Of a stretch of DNA of 64,000 nt, positions 35,121-44,439 are shown one piece after another. Location: positions 35,301 to 99,300 of the forward strand of contig JANOQN010000072.1 of the NCBI GenBank assembly GCA_031422315.1. The letters run 5' to 3'. A model generated the notes under the pieces. That model saw only the letters and a list, made by a program, of their open reading frames with translations, ran no database searches and was not told the DNA's origin. Position numbers and translations under genes: made by a program. How positions within the stretch are numbered: the first letter of the stretch is position 1; each line of letters begins with the position of its first letter. The DNA is from JANNYA01 sp031422315. GTDB lineage: Bacteria; Pseudomonadota; Gammaproteobacteria; Xanthomonadales; SZUA-5.

Positions 35121-35462
35121 GAGAAGTCTCCTAATTATTTATAATGTGATTTTCTTTATTTTAATAGTCTGTTGTCAGTGGATTGAGGCTGGGTTTGTTA
35201 AAAAATAAGTGTTGCCACCCCACGTCTAAGCTGCGGGCTAACGCAAAGCGAGCGCGGCTTTCCTTGAGAATTACTCGCAATTCATGCAAGGCATCTGCAT
35301 GAACTTGCACAGCAATTCAGCTGGCGCGGTGCGAGCCCTTAAATCGTTAGCGCGGGCGCTATTGACGCTGCTGCGCTACCCGGTGTTTTGGGTAGTCAGC
35401 CTGGGGTGGAAACGTGCTCAAACTTTCGTTCAAGCGGTTTGTTACAAGATCGCGTTGTAGGC

Positions 35463-35535
35463 GATAAACGGCAGGATTCGAACCCGCTACCGGCAAATTA
35501 TGCGTTTGCTGCTCTACCCAATGAGCTACGTTAAT
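35463..35535 (-). tRNA. tRNA-Met(CAU)-like gene or pseudo-tRNA
   Basis: A 73-nt cloverleaf folds on the minus strand: acceptor ATTAACG/CGTTTAT (one mismatch), D arm GCTC ATTGGGTA GAGC, anticodon arm GCAAA CGCATAA TTTGC (anticodon CAU), 5-nt variable loop and a perfect T arm GCGGG TTCGAAT CCTGC. Position 33 is G instead of the near-universal U and no CCA is encoded, so it may be a pseudogene or a divergent element-borne tRNA. A truncated tRNA-like structure sits just upstream on the same strand. Confidence 0.55.
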
Positions 35536-35538
35536 TGT

Positions 35539-35583
35539 GCGAATGTAAGGAATCGAACCTTGTTTAGCACCAGCTGCATTCGC
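35539..35583 (-). ncRNA. tRNA-like minihelix lacking an anticodon arm
   Basis: GCGAATG (35583-35577) pairs perfectly with CATTCGC (35545-35539). Between them are a short GC-TGGT-GC hairpin and a T arm AAGG TTCGATT CCTT. This is a tRNA acceptor-T half with a mini D-like hairpin and no anticodon arm. It ends 3 nt before the tRNA-Met-like gene, as in decaying phage or plasmid tRNA clusters. Confidence 0.4.
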
Positions 35584-35637
35584 CATTGAAAAGCTTCTCC
35601 GCATCGGTACGTCAGATTCCAAAGGAAGTGACGCCAG

Positions 35638-35659
35638 GCCGCTTACAAGCGGCTTTCTT
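35638..35659 (+). terminator. GCCGCTT hairpin with TTTCTT tail
   Basis: GCCGCTT-AC-AAGCGGC followed by TTTCTT could end a plus-strand transcript. The surrounding 940 nt (35121-36061) hold no supported protein gene apart from the tRNA-like pair; the 35121-35358 and 35660-36010 parts show nothing I can name. Confidence 0.45.
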
Positions 35660-36013
35660 AGCTGCGTGGTTACTTGTTCAATGAGTGCTCGACTTGCGTC
35701 GAAATTTGGAAGGTGTTGCTGGCATTTGTATTGCTGGCATTTATGGGCCTTAGCTTGGAAAGATAAAATGTCTTTGCAGGAACCGTGCCAGGGGGTTTTG
35801 GCGGTTTATTGGCTTGATTGCTATACGTTTGGATAAAAACGTGTGTTTTTAGATCATTAAAATCTCAATCAGCTATCGAAATCCGAGGGCACATGGATAG
35901 CATTGATGATTAGGAAACGCATACCGTTTGAAGCTTGTTAGATTGCATGCGCGCGCATTGTGGATTTGCAGTGCCGCTTTAAGCTGATTGAAATTTGAAT
36001 CATCCTAGAAAAG

Positions 36014-36038
36014 AAAAACCGCCCAAAGGCGGTTTTTC
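36014..36038 (-). terminator. terminator of the minus-strand Oar-like receptor gene
   Basis: AAAAACCGCC-CAAA-GGCGGTTTTT forms a perfect GC stem flanked by A and T tracts, so it works on both strands. It lies 24 nt past the receptor stop codon. Confidence 0.85.
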
Positions 36039-36061
36039 TTTTGTTCAACTGCAAGTTCGGC

Positions 36062-39000
36062 TTAGAAAGAAACCCGAAAACCTAACTGCGCGCCCCAACG
36101 GCTTTGACCGCGTGTGTCTTGCCGGACGAATTCACTTGGCGCGCCGGTAAAGCGATACACGTAGCGCTGGCCAGCTGCACCCGGTTTTTGCTCGGTACCG
36201 ATGAAATCCGCAACCCCAACCGTGCCGCCAAAGCCGGTGTCATCAATGTAGCCATAGCGATCATTGATTAAGTTGCCGATATTGAGGATAGTTAAATAAA
36301 CCTCGCTCTTGGTATCAAACAGAGCGGGCAGCTCTTGCGTTAGCCGGAAGTCAAACTGGGTCACCCAGGGTGCATCTTGGCCGTTACGTGCCGTGGCTTG
36401 GCCGCGTCTTTCGTTCAAATAGCTATTTGATTCGATGTAGCTCCAGAACAAATCCGCCTGCTGTTGCGCAGTTACGGTAGTTACACCATTGACCACGATA
36501 TCGCGAAAGCCCACATCATTTCGATCTGTCGGTACGTAGAACAAATCGTTTGATGCATTCGCGTTATCGCCGTTGGCATCATTTCTAAACACATAGCTGA
36601 ACTTTCGGCCTGTGCGGCCTTCACCGAACAAGCTGAAAGTTGTATTCAAGTCAGCAAAAAACGCGTGCTTGTAGCTTAAAGCCAAGGTCAGGCGGTCGCT
36701 GATCTCAAAGTTCGAAGTGGCGCTGACTTCTTCATTGGTGTTAAACACCGGGCGCTGTGACCAGTTGGTAATCGCGCGCGCTTCTGCACCAGGGTTTGGC
36801 TCAGATGATTCGCCTAAAGTGTAGCTTAGCTTGGCGTACCAATTGTCCAGCATTGGTTTTTCTAAGCCAATCGTATAGTTGCGGGTTTTGCCTTTGTTGG
36901 TATTACGAAGCAGCAATACATCGAAGAAATTCGCGTTTTCAGTTGCGCGTCGGCCAGCAGAGGTTGCAGGCGTGCCGGGGTTGGTGAAACCAGTTGGGTT
37001 CAAATTTTGATAGTAGTGGATTCGACCATCCGGTAATCTGCCCAGCGCGCCGTTATTAGGGGAGCCCAGATTTAAGTTTTCATAAAAAATGCCGTTTTCC
37101 GTTTCCGTGAATAGCGCTTCAATGCTGCCAACAAGATCAAAAAAGCCCAGCTCGGATTCAAATGCTAAGCTGCTTTTCCACACCGTTGGCATTTCGAAAT
37201 TTTTGTCCAGCAGGTTGACAGTTGCACGCGGTGGCGTGCCGCCCACGGTAGGCTGCGGAACGCGCGTAGGATCGGCGGTGATTAGCAATGGCGTGGTAGG
37301 GTTGGTGACTACGAATTCGCGAATCAGCGTGCCGGTTTCGGAGAAGTTGTTGCTCAGCCAAACGCCTGGCGGCGATCCGGTAAATAAACCCAAACCACCG
37401 CGCAGCTGCATGCGGCGCTCGCTATCAAAGGTGTAGTTGAAGCCGGCGCGCGGCTGTACTACGCCGTTGCCGTCTGGCGTGCCGGTGTTATTCAAGCCTA
37501 GTCCGCCGAGGGGACGCAAGCTGCCAGCGGCAGGTGGTAGCGCACCGCTTGCAAGTAGCGCGTTGAACTCTGGTTGTTCGTCGATTTGGGGTAAGTCGTA
37601 GCGAAAGCCGTAGTTGACGGTCAAATTCGAGTTCACAATCCAAGTGTCTTGCGCAAACACGCCAATTGAATCAAGCGACCAGTCTGCCGCTGCAGCGTCA
37701 ACATTGGTGCCTGCGCCTGCGCCCGGGAAACGCAGCGTATAGCGCGCCACGCGACCTGCTTCTAAATCAGCGACTGAGTTGAACTCATAGCGCCCGAATG
37801 CGGATTCCAAAAATAAGTTAAACGTATCGACGCGTTTAAAATCAGCACCAAATTTGACCGTGTGATCGCCAACAAACAAGTTGCCAGCTAAAAATCCGGT
37901 GGTGGTATCAACTAACAAGCGGTTCGCATGGCGAAAACGCTCGCCTCCGAACAAAAAGCGATCTCGATCTACATCAAACACGGTTACTTCAGGCGTGTTG
38001 GACACCAGCGGCACCAGCGCTTTGTATTCGCTTTTGCTAATTGAGAATTCCGTATTGAAATTATCACTCCAATCGCTGTAAGCATTTAAAACAATACTTT
38101 CGTTGTCTTGAATGCGGTTGAACCAGTGGTCCGAGAACGATAGCGAGGTGGCGGAGTTATCGCGCACTTCCAGTGTTTCTCCTTTGGTTTGATTCCAACG
38201 CAAGCTGGCGCGATGTGCATCGTTGATTTGCCAATCAATTTTGGCTATGTATTTTCGATCTGTATTGTCGATTCCAGCGATAGAACCGCTGCCAACCGCA
38301 AAACCATAGCGCGTGGCGGCGGCTCGGATGCGATCAATGTCAGGTTGACTGATGACATCAACTGTCTGCCCGCCACGAATCGCCTGATTCAGGGTTGGCG
38401 CGGGGGCGGCTGATTTAAATTCTTCCGCTGCAATAAAGAAGAACAATCGATCTTGCAAAATCGGGCCGCCGAGCGTGAAGCCATAAGTCAGCTCATCGTC
38501 AAAACCGTTAAAGTCGCGCCCTTGCGCATCATCGCCGACCCAGTTGGCGTTCTGGTAATAAGCCGACAGGCTGCCTTTAAAATCGTTCGTACCAGATTTT
38601 GTCACTGCGTTGATATTTGCGCCGGTAGCGTCGTTCGCCGTGACGTCAAAGCTGGCAATGCCAATAGACAGCTCTTCGATGGTGTCCAGCGAAATCGGCT
38701 GGTTAAGTGAGGGCAATCCGCCCTGATTCAAACCGAACTCATCGTTGGTTGGCACGCCGTCAATCGTGACGGAGTTATATCGATTGTTTTGCCCGGCAAC
38801 TGAGATGGCGCCATTGCTTTTGTCAATCTGGGTGACGCGCGGATCAAGGCGCACATAGTCGTTGATCGAACGCGAGATGGTCGGAAACGCTTCAATTTGT
38901 TCACGCCCGACAATCGTTGATGCGCCCATTTTGGCTGGATCAAAGGTGTCGCTGATTGCTGAAGCGGTTACCGTAACGGCTGCTAGCGTGGCTTCAGTGC

Positions 39001-39322
39001 CAATTTGTGCGTTTACCGTGCCGGTTTCACCCAACTTGAGCGCCACGTTTTCCTTGGTAGTGCTGTCAAAGCCGTCTTTTTCGATCGAAATGACGTAAGG
39101 CCCGCCTATGCGCAAACCGCGCGAGTTATAGCGGCCGTTTTCGTCGGTGACCACGGTTTTGGTCGAGCCCGATGGCACGTGTAGGATTTTTACGGTTGCG
39201 CCGGATACGGCAGCGCCTTCGGTGTCAGTGATTTTTCCGGTAATCGCCGAGCTGGTGTCTTGAGCAAAGGCTGGAGCGCTAATTGCAAGCGCCAAAGCCA
39301 AAGTAAGCGTTCTTAATTTCAT
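36062..39322 (-). CDS. Oar-like TonB-dependent outer-membrane receptor
   Basis: The 1086-residue protein has a signal peptide (MKLRTLTLALALAISAPAFAQ), an N-terminal carboxypeptidase-regulatory domain (ITGKITDTEGAAVSGATVKIL, about 25-110), a plug (about 130-250; GQNNRYNSVTIDGVPTNDEFG, ATGANINAVTKSGTNDFKGS) and a long barrel ending in QLGFRVSF. These are features of the Oar/SusC-like branch that imports or exports large molecules at the outer membrane. It is a paralogue of the divergent gene at 39632 and shares its domain order throughout. Both may draw on the 309-nt region between them. Confidence 0.88.
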   Translation of the reverse strand: MKLRTLTLALALAISAPAFAQDTSSAITGKITDTEGAAVSGATVKILHVPSGSTKTVVTDENGRYNSRGLRIGGPYVISIEKDGFDSTTKENVALKLGETGTVNAQIGTEATLAAVTVTASAISDTFDPAKMGASTIVGREQIEAFPTISRSINDYVRLDPRVTQIDKSNGAISVAGQNNRYNSVTIDGVPTNDEFGLNQGGLPSLNQPISLDTIEELSIGIASFDVTANDATGANINAVTKSGTNDFKGSLSAYYQNANWVGDDAQGRDFNGFDDELTYGFTLGGPILQDRLFFFIAAEEFKSAAPAPTLNQAIRGGQTVDVISQPDIDRIRAAATRYGFAVGSGSIAGIDNTDRKYIAKIDWQINDAHRASLRWNQTKGETLEVRDNSATSLSFSDHWFNRIQDNESIVLNAYSDWSDNFNTEFSISKSEYKALVPLVSNTPEVTVFDVDRDRFLFGGERFRHANRLLVDTTTGFLAGNLFVGDHTVKFGADFKRVDTFNLFLESAFGRYEFNSVADLEAGRVARYTLRFPGAGAGTNVDAAAADWSLDSIGVFAQDTWIVNSNLTVNYGFRYDLPQIDEQPEFNALLASGALPPAAGSLRPLGGLGLNNTGTPDGNGVVQPRAGFNYTFDSERRMQLRGGLGLFTGSPPGVWLSNNFSETGTLIREFVVTNPTTPLLITADPTRVPQPTVGGTPPRATVNLLDKNFEMPTVWKSSLAFESELGFFDLVGSIEALFTETENGIFYENLNLGSPNNGALGRLPDGRIHYYQNLNPTGFTNPGTPATSAGRRATENANFFDVLLLRNTNKGKTRNYTIGLEKPMLDNWYAKLSYTLGESSEPNPGAEARAITNWSQRPVFNTNEEVSATSNFEISDRLTLALSYKHAFFADLNTTFSLFGEGRTGRKFSYVFRNDANGDNANASNDLFYVPTDRNDVGFRDIVVNGVTTVTAQQQADLFWSYIESNSYLNERRGQATARNGQDAPWVTQFDFRLTQELPALFDTKSEVYLTILNIGNLINDRYGYIDDTGFGGTVGVADFIGTEQKPGAAGQRYVYRFTGAPSEFVRQDTRGQSRWGAQLGFRVSF

Positions 39323-39517
39323 GTGGTGCGCCTTTGTTGTTTGGTTGAAGACTGGTGGTTGAAAATTGTTGATTAAAAGTATGGTGGGTCGGAGGTTAGG
39401 GTGGCTTTACGAAAGTTTTACGAAACTGCCTCGATCTATTCATCTAGCGGGTCAAACGCTGACTCAATGGGCGGATGATTTGCGAACACTCGTCAAATCG
39501 AGCCCGAGACACGTGGC

Positions 39518-39533
39518 TGACACAAATTTGTCA
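39518..39533. promoter_or_regulatory. operator-like palindrome between the two receptor genes
   Basis: TGACA, six bases, TGTCA forms an inverted repeat in the 309-nt divergent region 39323-39631. A direct repeat TTACGAAA at about 39409 and 39418 lies closer to the minus-strand gene. No regulator can be named. Confidence 0.35.
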
Positions 39534-39631
39534 AACTCGTCATGATAATATTTCGTTAATTTAATTCACAGCGTTTTCGGGCCCAACTTGCGTGGCGCGC
39601 AGACGATCGTTTTCCACTCAAGGGTTTACTT

Positions 39632-42600
39632 ATGTCGATAACCATTTCAAAAATGCCGCGCATGCGCACGCTTGTAACCGCAATTGCATTCACGCTCATG
39701 GGCTCAGTCGCGCTCGCGCAGGACACGTCATCCTCAGTTGGCGGGCGAATCACTGACGCTGAAGGCGCAGCCGTAGCAGGCGCTAGCGTTGAAATTTTGC
39801 ACGTGCCATCGGGCACTCGTAAGACCGTCACAACGGATGCAAACGGCCGATATACCTCACGCGGTTTGCGTGTCGGTGGTCCATTTGCTATTTCTGCGAC
39901 CAAAGACGGCTTTGATTCGGCGAAAGATGAGGGAGTGCAGCTGAAGCTGGGCGAATTGGGTACGGTAAATTTAACCTTGTCTTCTGAGCAGCTGCTTGAC
40001 GAAGTCGTGGTGTCAGCAAGCCGCGTAGTAGAAGTGTTCGACTCGCAGAAAATGGGCGCTGGCACCAGCGTAACGCGCGATCAAATCGACGCGCTGCCTT
40101 CAATTAGCCGTTCCATCGACGATTACGTACGGCTTGATCCGCGCATTGTGCAAGTTGATCGGGGCCGCGGCGGGCTATCAGCCGCAGGTCAAAATAACCG
40201 ATACAACAACATCACCATTGATGGTATTTCGACGAACGACGAATTTGGCTTGAACGACTCTGGTTTTCCGGCATTGAATCAGCCGATCTCGATTGATGCG
40301 ATCGAAGAATTAGCTATCGGCATCTCGAGCTATGACGTAACGCAGGCTGATTTCACCGGTGCCAACATCAATGCGGTCACCAAATCGGGTACCAACGAAT
40401 TCAAGGGCACGGTTTATGGCGTCTATCGCGGCGATAATTGGGTCGGTGACACACCAGAAGGTGTCGACTTCACAGGCTTTGAAGATGAGACTACCTACGG
40501 CATAACGCTAGGCGGCCCAATCATCAAAGACCGCTTGTTCTTTTTCATCGCTTACGAAGATTTCACTCGCTCGTCGCCTGCACCCTTCGTCAATCGTCGC
40601 GTAGTCGGCGGCGTAAGCTCACAGATTGTCAGTGACAGCGATTTGGCGGCAATTGCAGCGCGCGCGTCTCAACTCGGTTTGACACCAGGAAGCACAACGC
40701 TCAACGGTTTGGATAATTCCGATGAAAAGATCATTGCAAAAATCGACTGGAACATATCAGACCAACACCGCGCTGCTATTCGATACGGCCGCACGGATGG
40801 AACGAGGCAAGTTACACCGGATGTAGGCTCAACCAGCGTCTCGGGTTCAGATCACTGGTATACGGACAATATTCTCAACGAAAACCTGACAGCACAGCTC
40901 TACAGTGACTGGAACGAGACCTTTAGCACCGAGCTTAGCCTTTCTCGTAATGAATACTCCAGCCTACCGCAGAACGCAACGTTCTCACCTCAGATCACCG
41001 TGCGCGTAAATAGCGGTGCAGACCAGGTGGTATTGGGCACGGAACGTTCGCGTCAAGCAAATCAGCTGCTGGCCGATACCACAACGGGTTTACTCCGAAC
41101 CAACATCTATTTGGGCGATCACACGCTATCGGTTGGCGCTGACTTTAAGCGCAATGATGTTTTTAACTTGTTTGCGCAGGATGTATTCGGAAACTACGAA
41201 TTCGCTAGCGTCGCGGACTTTCAAGCGGGCCGCGTGAATCGCTTTCGCTATCAATTTCCAGTGGTTGGAAATGACCGCAATAGTCTAGCTGCAGACTTTT
41301 CACTCAGTGGCTACGGCTTTTTTGCGCAGGATAATTGGATCGTCAACAACAATTTGACGGTTAACTATGGCTTTCGCGTTGACTCACCTAAAATTGATGA
41401 TCGCCCCGCATTTAACAATACGGCTTCTACGACGTTTGGCCGTCGTAATGATGAAACCATCGACGGTAACTATATTTTGGCCCCGCGCGCTGGCTTTAAC
41501 TACACCTTCGACACCGAAATGCGCACTCAGCTTCGCGGTGGATTAGGTTTGTTCTCCGGCAGCTCGCCGAATGTGTGGCTCAGCAATGCGTTCTCAAACA
41601 CGGGCACCCTGATAAATGCGTTCGACATTCGCCAAATCGGCACCACGCCAGTGCCGGTTCAGCTCAGCATTGACCCTAATAATCAGCCACGTTTGCCAGG
41701 AACGCCGCCTACACCGAACATTGATTTCATTGATAAGGATTTTGAACAGCCAACGCTCTGGAAGGCTTCACTGGGTTTGGAGCGTGAGCTACCTTGGTTT
41801 GGCCTAGTCGGCTCAGTTGAGGCGATCGTGACCCAGACAGATAACAATGTTCTTTATCAACACCTTAATCTTGGTGAAGCAACCGGCCGATTACCGGATG
41901 GCCGAGTTACCTTTTGGAGTTCCACTACCGCAGCCAACTTTTTAAATCCTGCTACGCCTGGCGCACGAACTCGCAATAACAATAACCGCGCTTTCAATAA
42001 TGTGTTACTGCTAACCAATACCAGCAAAGGCACAAGTGAAGTGCTTACCTTGAGCGTGTCCAAGCCTATGGAAGAAAACTGGGGCGGCTCATTGGCCTAC
42101 ACCTACACCGATGCTGAGGAATCTAGCCCAGGCAGTTCTTCTGTCTCAAACTCAAGCTGGTCCAATCAGCTTATTACTAACTCGAACGAAAATGTTGCCA
42201 GCACCTCTAACTACGTTTTCCAAGATCGCATTACCGCAAGCTTGAGCTACCGCCATTTCTTTTTTGAAGACGCGCCAACCACTATCAGTGCGTTCTATGA
42301 AGGCCGCACCGGTCGTTCGTTCAGCTACGGCTTCCAAGGCGATGCTAACGGTGACGGTGTAGGTCCTAACAATACCAGTAACGATCTGTTCTACATTCCA
42401 CGCCCAGGTGAAGTCATTTTCCGAGGCGCCGGTAATTTGGCTGCAGGTACGACTCGTGTTGTCAATGACCCAGCGGTCGAACAAGCGTTCTTTGCCTATA
42501 TCAACAGCGTTGAATATTTACGTGATCGCCAAGGCAGCGTTGCAGAGCGCAATGGCGCGCAAGCACCATGGGTGAGCCGCGTTGATATGCGTATTTCCCA

Positions 42601-42856
42601 GCAATTACCGAAGATTTTTGATGTGCAAGGCGAAATTTATTTCGACATTGAGAATTTTGGCAATTTGTTGAATGACGATTGGGGCTTAATTGAAGAGGTT
42701 GCTTTTCCATACAACCAAGCTGTCGCGCGCTTTGCCGGTGTGCAAGATGGCCGGTATATCTATCAGTACACAGGCGCGCCAACCAATTTGAGCAGGCAAG
42801 ACGGCGCGCGTGATTCACGCTGGGCTGCGCAAATTGGCTTCAAAGTTAAGTTCTAA
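39632..42856 (+). CDS. Oar-like TonB-dependent outer-membrane receptor (paralogue)
   Basis: The 1074-residue protein has a signal peptide ending ALAQ, the same regulatory domain (VGGRITDAEGAAVAGASVEIL), plug (GQNNRYNNITIDGISTNDEFG, FTGANINAVTKSGTNEFKGT) and barrel ending QIGFKVKF as its divergent neighbour. Differences cluster in the barrel's extracellular loops (for example LIEEVAFPYNQAV near the end), suggesting different ligands. An in-frame ATG at 39653 is an alternative start. It is followed by a strong terminator at 42876. The ligand is unknown. Confidence 0.88.
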   Translation: MSITISKMPRMRTLVTAIAFTLMGSVALAQDTSSSVGGRITDAEGAAVAGASVEILHVPSGTRKTVTTDANGRYTSRGLRVGGPFAISATKDGFDSAKDEGVQLKLGELGTVNLTLSSEQLLDEVVVSASRVVEVFDSQKMGAGTSVTRDQIDALPSISRSIDDYVRLDPRIVQVDRGRGGLSAAGQNNRYNNITIDGISTNDEFGLNDSGFPALNQPISIDAIEELAIGISSYDVTQADFTGANINAVTKSGTNEFKGTVYGVYRGDNWVGDTPEGVDFTGFEDETTYGITLGGPIIKDRLFFFIAYEDFTRSSPAPFVNRRVVGGVSSQIVSDSDLAAIAARASQLGLTPGSTTLNGLDNSDEKIIAKIDWNISDQHRAAIRYGRTDGTRQVTPDVGSTSVSGSDHWYTDNILNENLTAQLYSDWNETFSTELSLSRNEYSSLPQNATFSPQITVRVNSGADQVVLGTERSRQANQLLADTTTGLLRTNIYLGDHTLSVGADFKRNDVFNLFAQDVFGNYEFASVADFQAGRVNRFRYQFPVVGNDRNSLAADFSLSGYGFFAQDNWIVNNNLTVNYGFRVDSPKIDDRPAFNNTASTTFGRRNDETIDGNYILAPRAGFNYTFDTEMRTQLRGGLGLFSGSSPNVWLSNAFSNTGTLINAFDIRQIGTTPVPVQLSIDPNNQPRLPGTPPTPNIDFIDKDFEQPTLWKASLGLERELPWFGLVGSVEAIVTQTDNNVLYQHLNLGEATGRLPDGRVTFWSSTTAANFLNPATPGARTRNNNNRAFNNVLLLTNTSKGTSEVLTLSVSKPMEENWGGSLAYTYTDAEESSPGSSSVSNSSWSNQLITNSNENVASTSNYVFQDRITASLSYRHFFFEDAPTTISAFYEGRTGRSFSYGFQGDANGDGVGPNNTSNDLFYIPRPGEVIFRGAGNLAAGTTRVVNDPAVEQAFFAYINSVEYLRDRQGSVAERNGAQAPWVSRVDMRISQQLPKIFDVQGEIYFDIENFGNLLNDDWGLIEEVAFPYNQAVARFAGVQDGRYIYQYTGAPTNLSRQDGARDSRWAAQIGFKVKF

Positions 42857-42875
42857 GCTACGCCTAGGTTAAAAA

Positions 42876-42905
42876 TAAAAACGGTCCGAAAGGGCCGTTT
42901 TTATT
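42876..42905 (+). terminator. terminator of the plus-strand Oar-like receptor gene
   Basis: AAAAACGGTCC-GAAA-GGGCCGTTTTT is a GC-rich stem with a GAAA tetraloop and a U tract, 20 nt after the stop codon. Confidence 0.85.
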
Positions 42906-43136
42906 TGGTTTCTAGGGTGGCCGGATAAACGATGTTGGCATGCTGGCGTTTATTGTAGCTGTTAATCAGTTTGGTGAGGACAATGGCCATGCGCTCGAGC
43001 AACTGGTCAAAGCGAAAAAAGCCGCTGCTGCTAGTGAAGTTCGATGCTCACTCAAAGGCTGGCCTGGGGGCCAACATAAAACGCAAACGCAATTTTTGCA
43101 CGAAAACGCGTCGAAATTTAATCGCTTAGCTCTGGC

Positions 43137-43410
43137 TCACTTGCTTTGACAAGCACCAGCAAATCCGCAAACTTTATCTGGGCTTGTGGCCTCGCGCGCA
43201 TTTTTAGAACGATACAAAGGCTCCAACAACATGGCGTTCGGATAGCCCAGCTGCACAACCGCAGGCACGCTTAGCGTAGTCAAAGCAATCCTGCGGGTCG
43301 AGATCAGCGAATTGTAGCAATACAGCACGAGCCGAGTATTTTTCCGGCACCAGCGCGGCTAGCGCTTCATCGGTAATCGACATGCCTGGTAAGTTGATCG
43401 CGCATTTTAG
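43137..43410 (-). pseudogene. frameshifted tandem copy of the rhodanese gene
   Basis: On the minus strand, 43410 to about 43335 reads KCAINLPGMSITDEALAALVPEK, matching the DAINLPGTDLTDEMLNALVPNK part of the intact gene just upstream. After a frameshift near 43330, STRRIALTTLSVPAVVQLGYPNAMLLEPLYRSK matches the corresponding PTRRLALTTISAPAFVQLGYPNT segment. The copy lacks the signal peptide and first half. It is a partial tandem duplication now broken. Confidence 0.75.
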
Positions 43411-43426
43411 ACGCAGGTGCGAATTG

Positions 43427-44014
43427 CTATTTCATTTCCGATGGCTTGACCTGTTCGTCTAGCGGCAGTCGAAATAGCGGCAACAAATCCCCGCAAATCG
43501 CACCCGCTTCTGTAGACTTCTTCGCCTTCTGACACGCTTTCGATAGATAAAGCGGCTCAAGCACCGTGGTATTAGGGTAGCCGAGCTGGACAAAAGCCGG
43601 TGCGCTAATCGTGGTTAACGCTAATCGCCGAGTTGGGTAAAGCGTATCCGTGCAATACACAATAATCCGGGTTAATTTATTCGGCACCAGCGCATTCAAC
43701 ATTTCATCAGTTAAATCCGTGCCGGGTAGATTAATCGCGTCTTTTAAATGTGTATGAGCAAATTGTTCTTTGGAATTTAAATCAATTAGCACCGCTTCGC
43801 CTTTTTTAAGCCATTCGGCGGCTTGCAGTGCGGATGTTTGGCGAGCTGGATTGTCGAGGGCGGTACGATGGAAGGTGTCGGGTTCGATATTTTGGCTTGC
43901 TGCTTTTGGGATATCTGGAGAGGATTTTAGTTCGCTTGAAAACGCTGATGGTGATACCGCTGTTAGCACTACGAAAATTGACAATATTATTCCAAAAATT
44001 TTCGCGATCTTCAT
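43427..44014 (-). CDS. exported rhodanese-like protein
   Basis: The 195-residue protein has a signal peptide (MKIAKIFGIILSIFVVLTAVSPSAFS) and a rhodanese-like domain: VLIDLNSKEQFAHTHLKDAINLPG, then IIVYCTDTLYPTRRLAL with the expected active-site Cys in YCTDTLYPTRR. The C-terminal part carries more cysteines (KACQKAKK, AGAICGDLL). It probably acts in periplasmic sulfur or thiol chemistry; the exact substrate is not visible. A frameshifted partial copy lies 16 nt downstream. Confidence 0.75.
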   Translation of the reverse strand: MKIAKIFGIILSIFVVLTAVSPSAFSSELKSSPDIPKAASQNIEPDTFHRTALDNPARQTSALQAAEWLKKGEAVLIDLNSKEQFAHTHLKDAINLPGTDLTDEMLNALVPNKLTRIIVYCTDTLYPTRRLALTTISAPAFVQLGYPNTTVLEPLYLSKACQKAKKSTEAGAICGDLLPLFRLPLDEQVKPSEMK

Positions 44015-44109
44015 TTTAGCTGTCTCTGGTTTCCCGCGCCAAATGGAGTAGCTAGCAGTCTATTTGGCTGCTAGCTAGATTGGTTAGAATAAAATTGTAA
44101 AATAGCGTC

Positions 44110-44439
44110 TTAGTCTGGAAGGTTTCTAACCTCTGGATCAATCCTAAGCATCCGGTCGCGCTGCGAACGGTGTTGGCATACGATAGTGACATCAAATGTT
44201 TCAGCCTGAGAATTAATATCAGTCATGCTAATTGAGCTTCCAGCTGGAGTCTTGGATTCGCCAGTGAGTTGCTGTTTTGAGTCAGTATTTGTTTGGCCGA
44301 CAATTTCCCAATCTTGCGCTGTTTTAGGGTCTAGTGCATAAGTGATAACAGTGTTGGCTTCAGTAACTGTAATAGACGCTTTGTCATAGGTGTATTTACC
44401 GCTGCTTGATATTGAAAGTGTGGTTACTATTTCTGTCAT
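44110..44439 (-). CDS. small beta-rich protein coupled to a Ser/Thr kinase
   Basis: The 109-residue product has no signal peptide and a beta-rich sequence (SITVTEANTVITYALDPKTAQDWEIVG). It ends RIDPEVRNLPD, a tail that recalls the small DP-EP family (weak memory, unverified). Its ATG overlaps the kinase stop (ATGA), so the two are translationally coupled. Coupling to a membrane Ser/Thr kinase suggests a partner or substrate, but no known kinase substrate motif is visible. Confidence 0.55.
   Translation of the reverse strand: MTEIVTTLSISSSGKYTYDKASITVTEANTVITYALDPKTAQDWEIVGQTNTDSKQQLTGESKTPAGSSISMTDINSQAETFDVTIVCQHRSQRDRMLRIDPEVRNLPD

Noticed and set aside
35230..35350. GCTAACG and CGTTAGC inverted pair considered as another attC site
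   Set aside because: The outer cores do not fit RYYYAAC/GTTRRRY and the inner arms do not pair.
35359..35622. 87-codon frame on the minus strand
   Set aside because: Its central peptide (VAHWVEQQTHNLPVAGSNPA) is the translation of the tRNA-like sequence, a common artefact.
39556..40065. 169-codon minus-strand frame over the start of the second Oar-like receptor
   Set aside because: Serine/threonine-rich antisense product overlapping a well-supported signal peptide and regulatory domain.
42940..43149. 69-codon plus-strand frame after the receptor terminator
   Set aside because: No ribosome site, no family resemblance, and it runs into the decayed rhodanese copy on the other strand.
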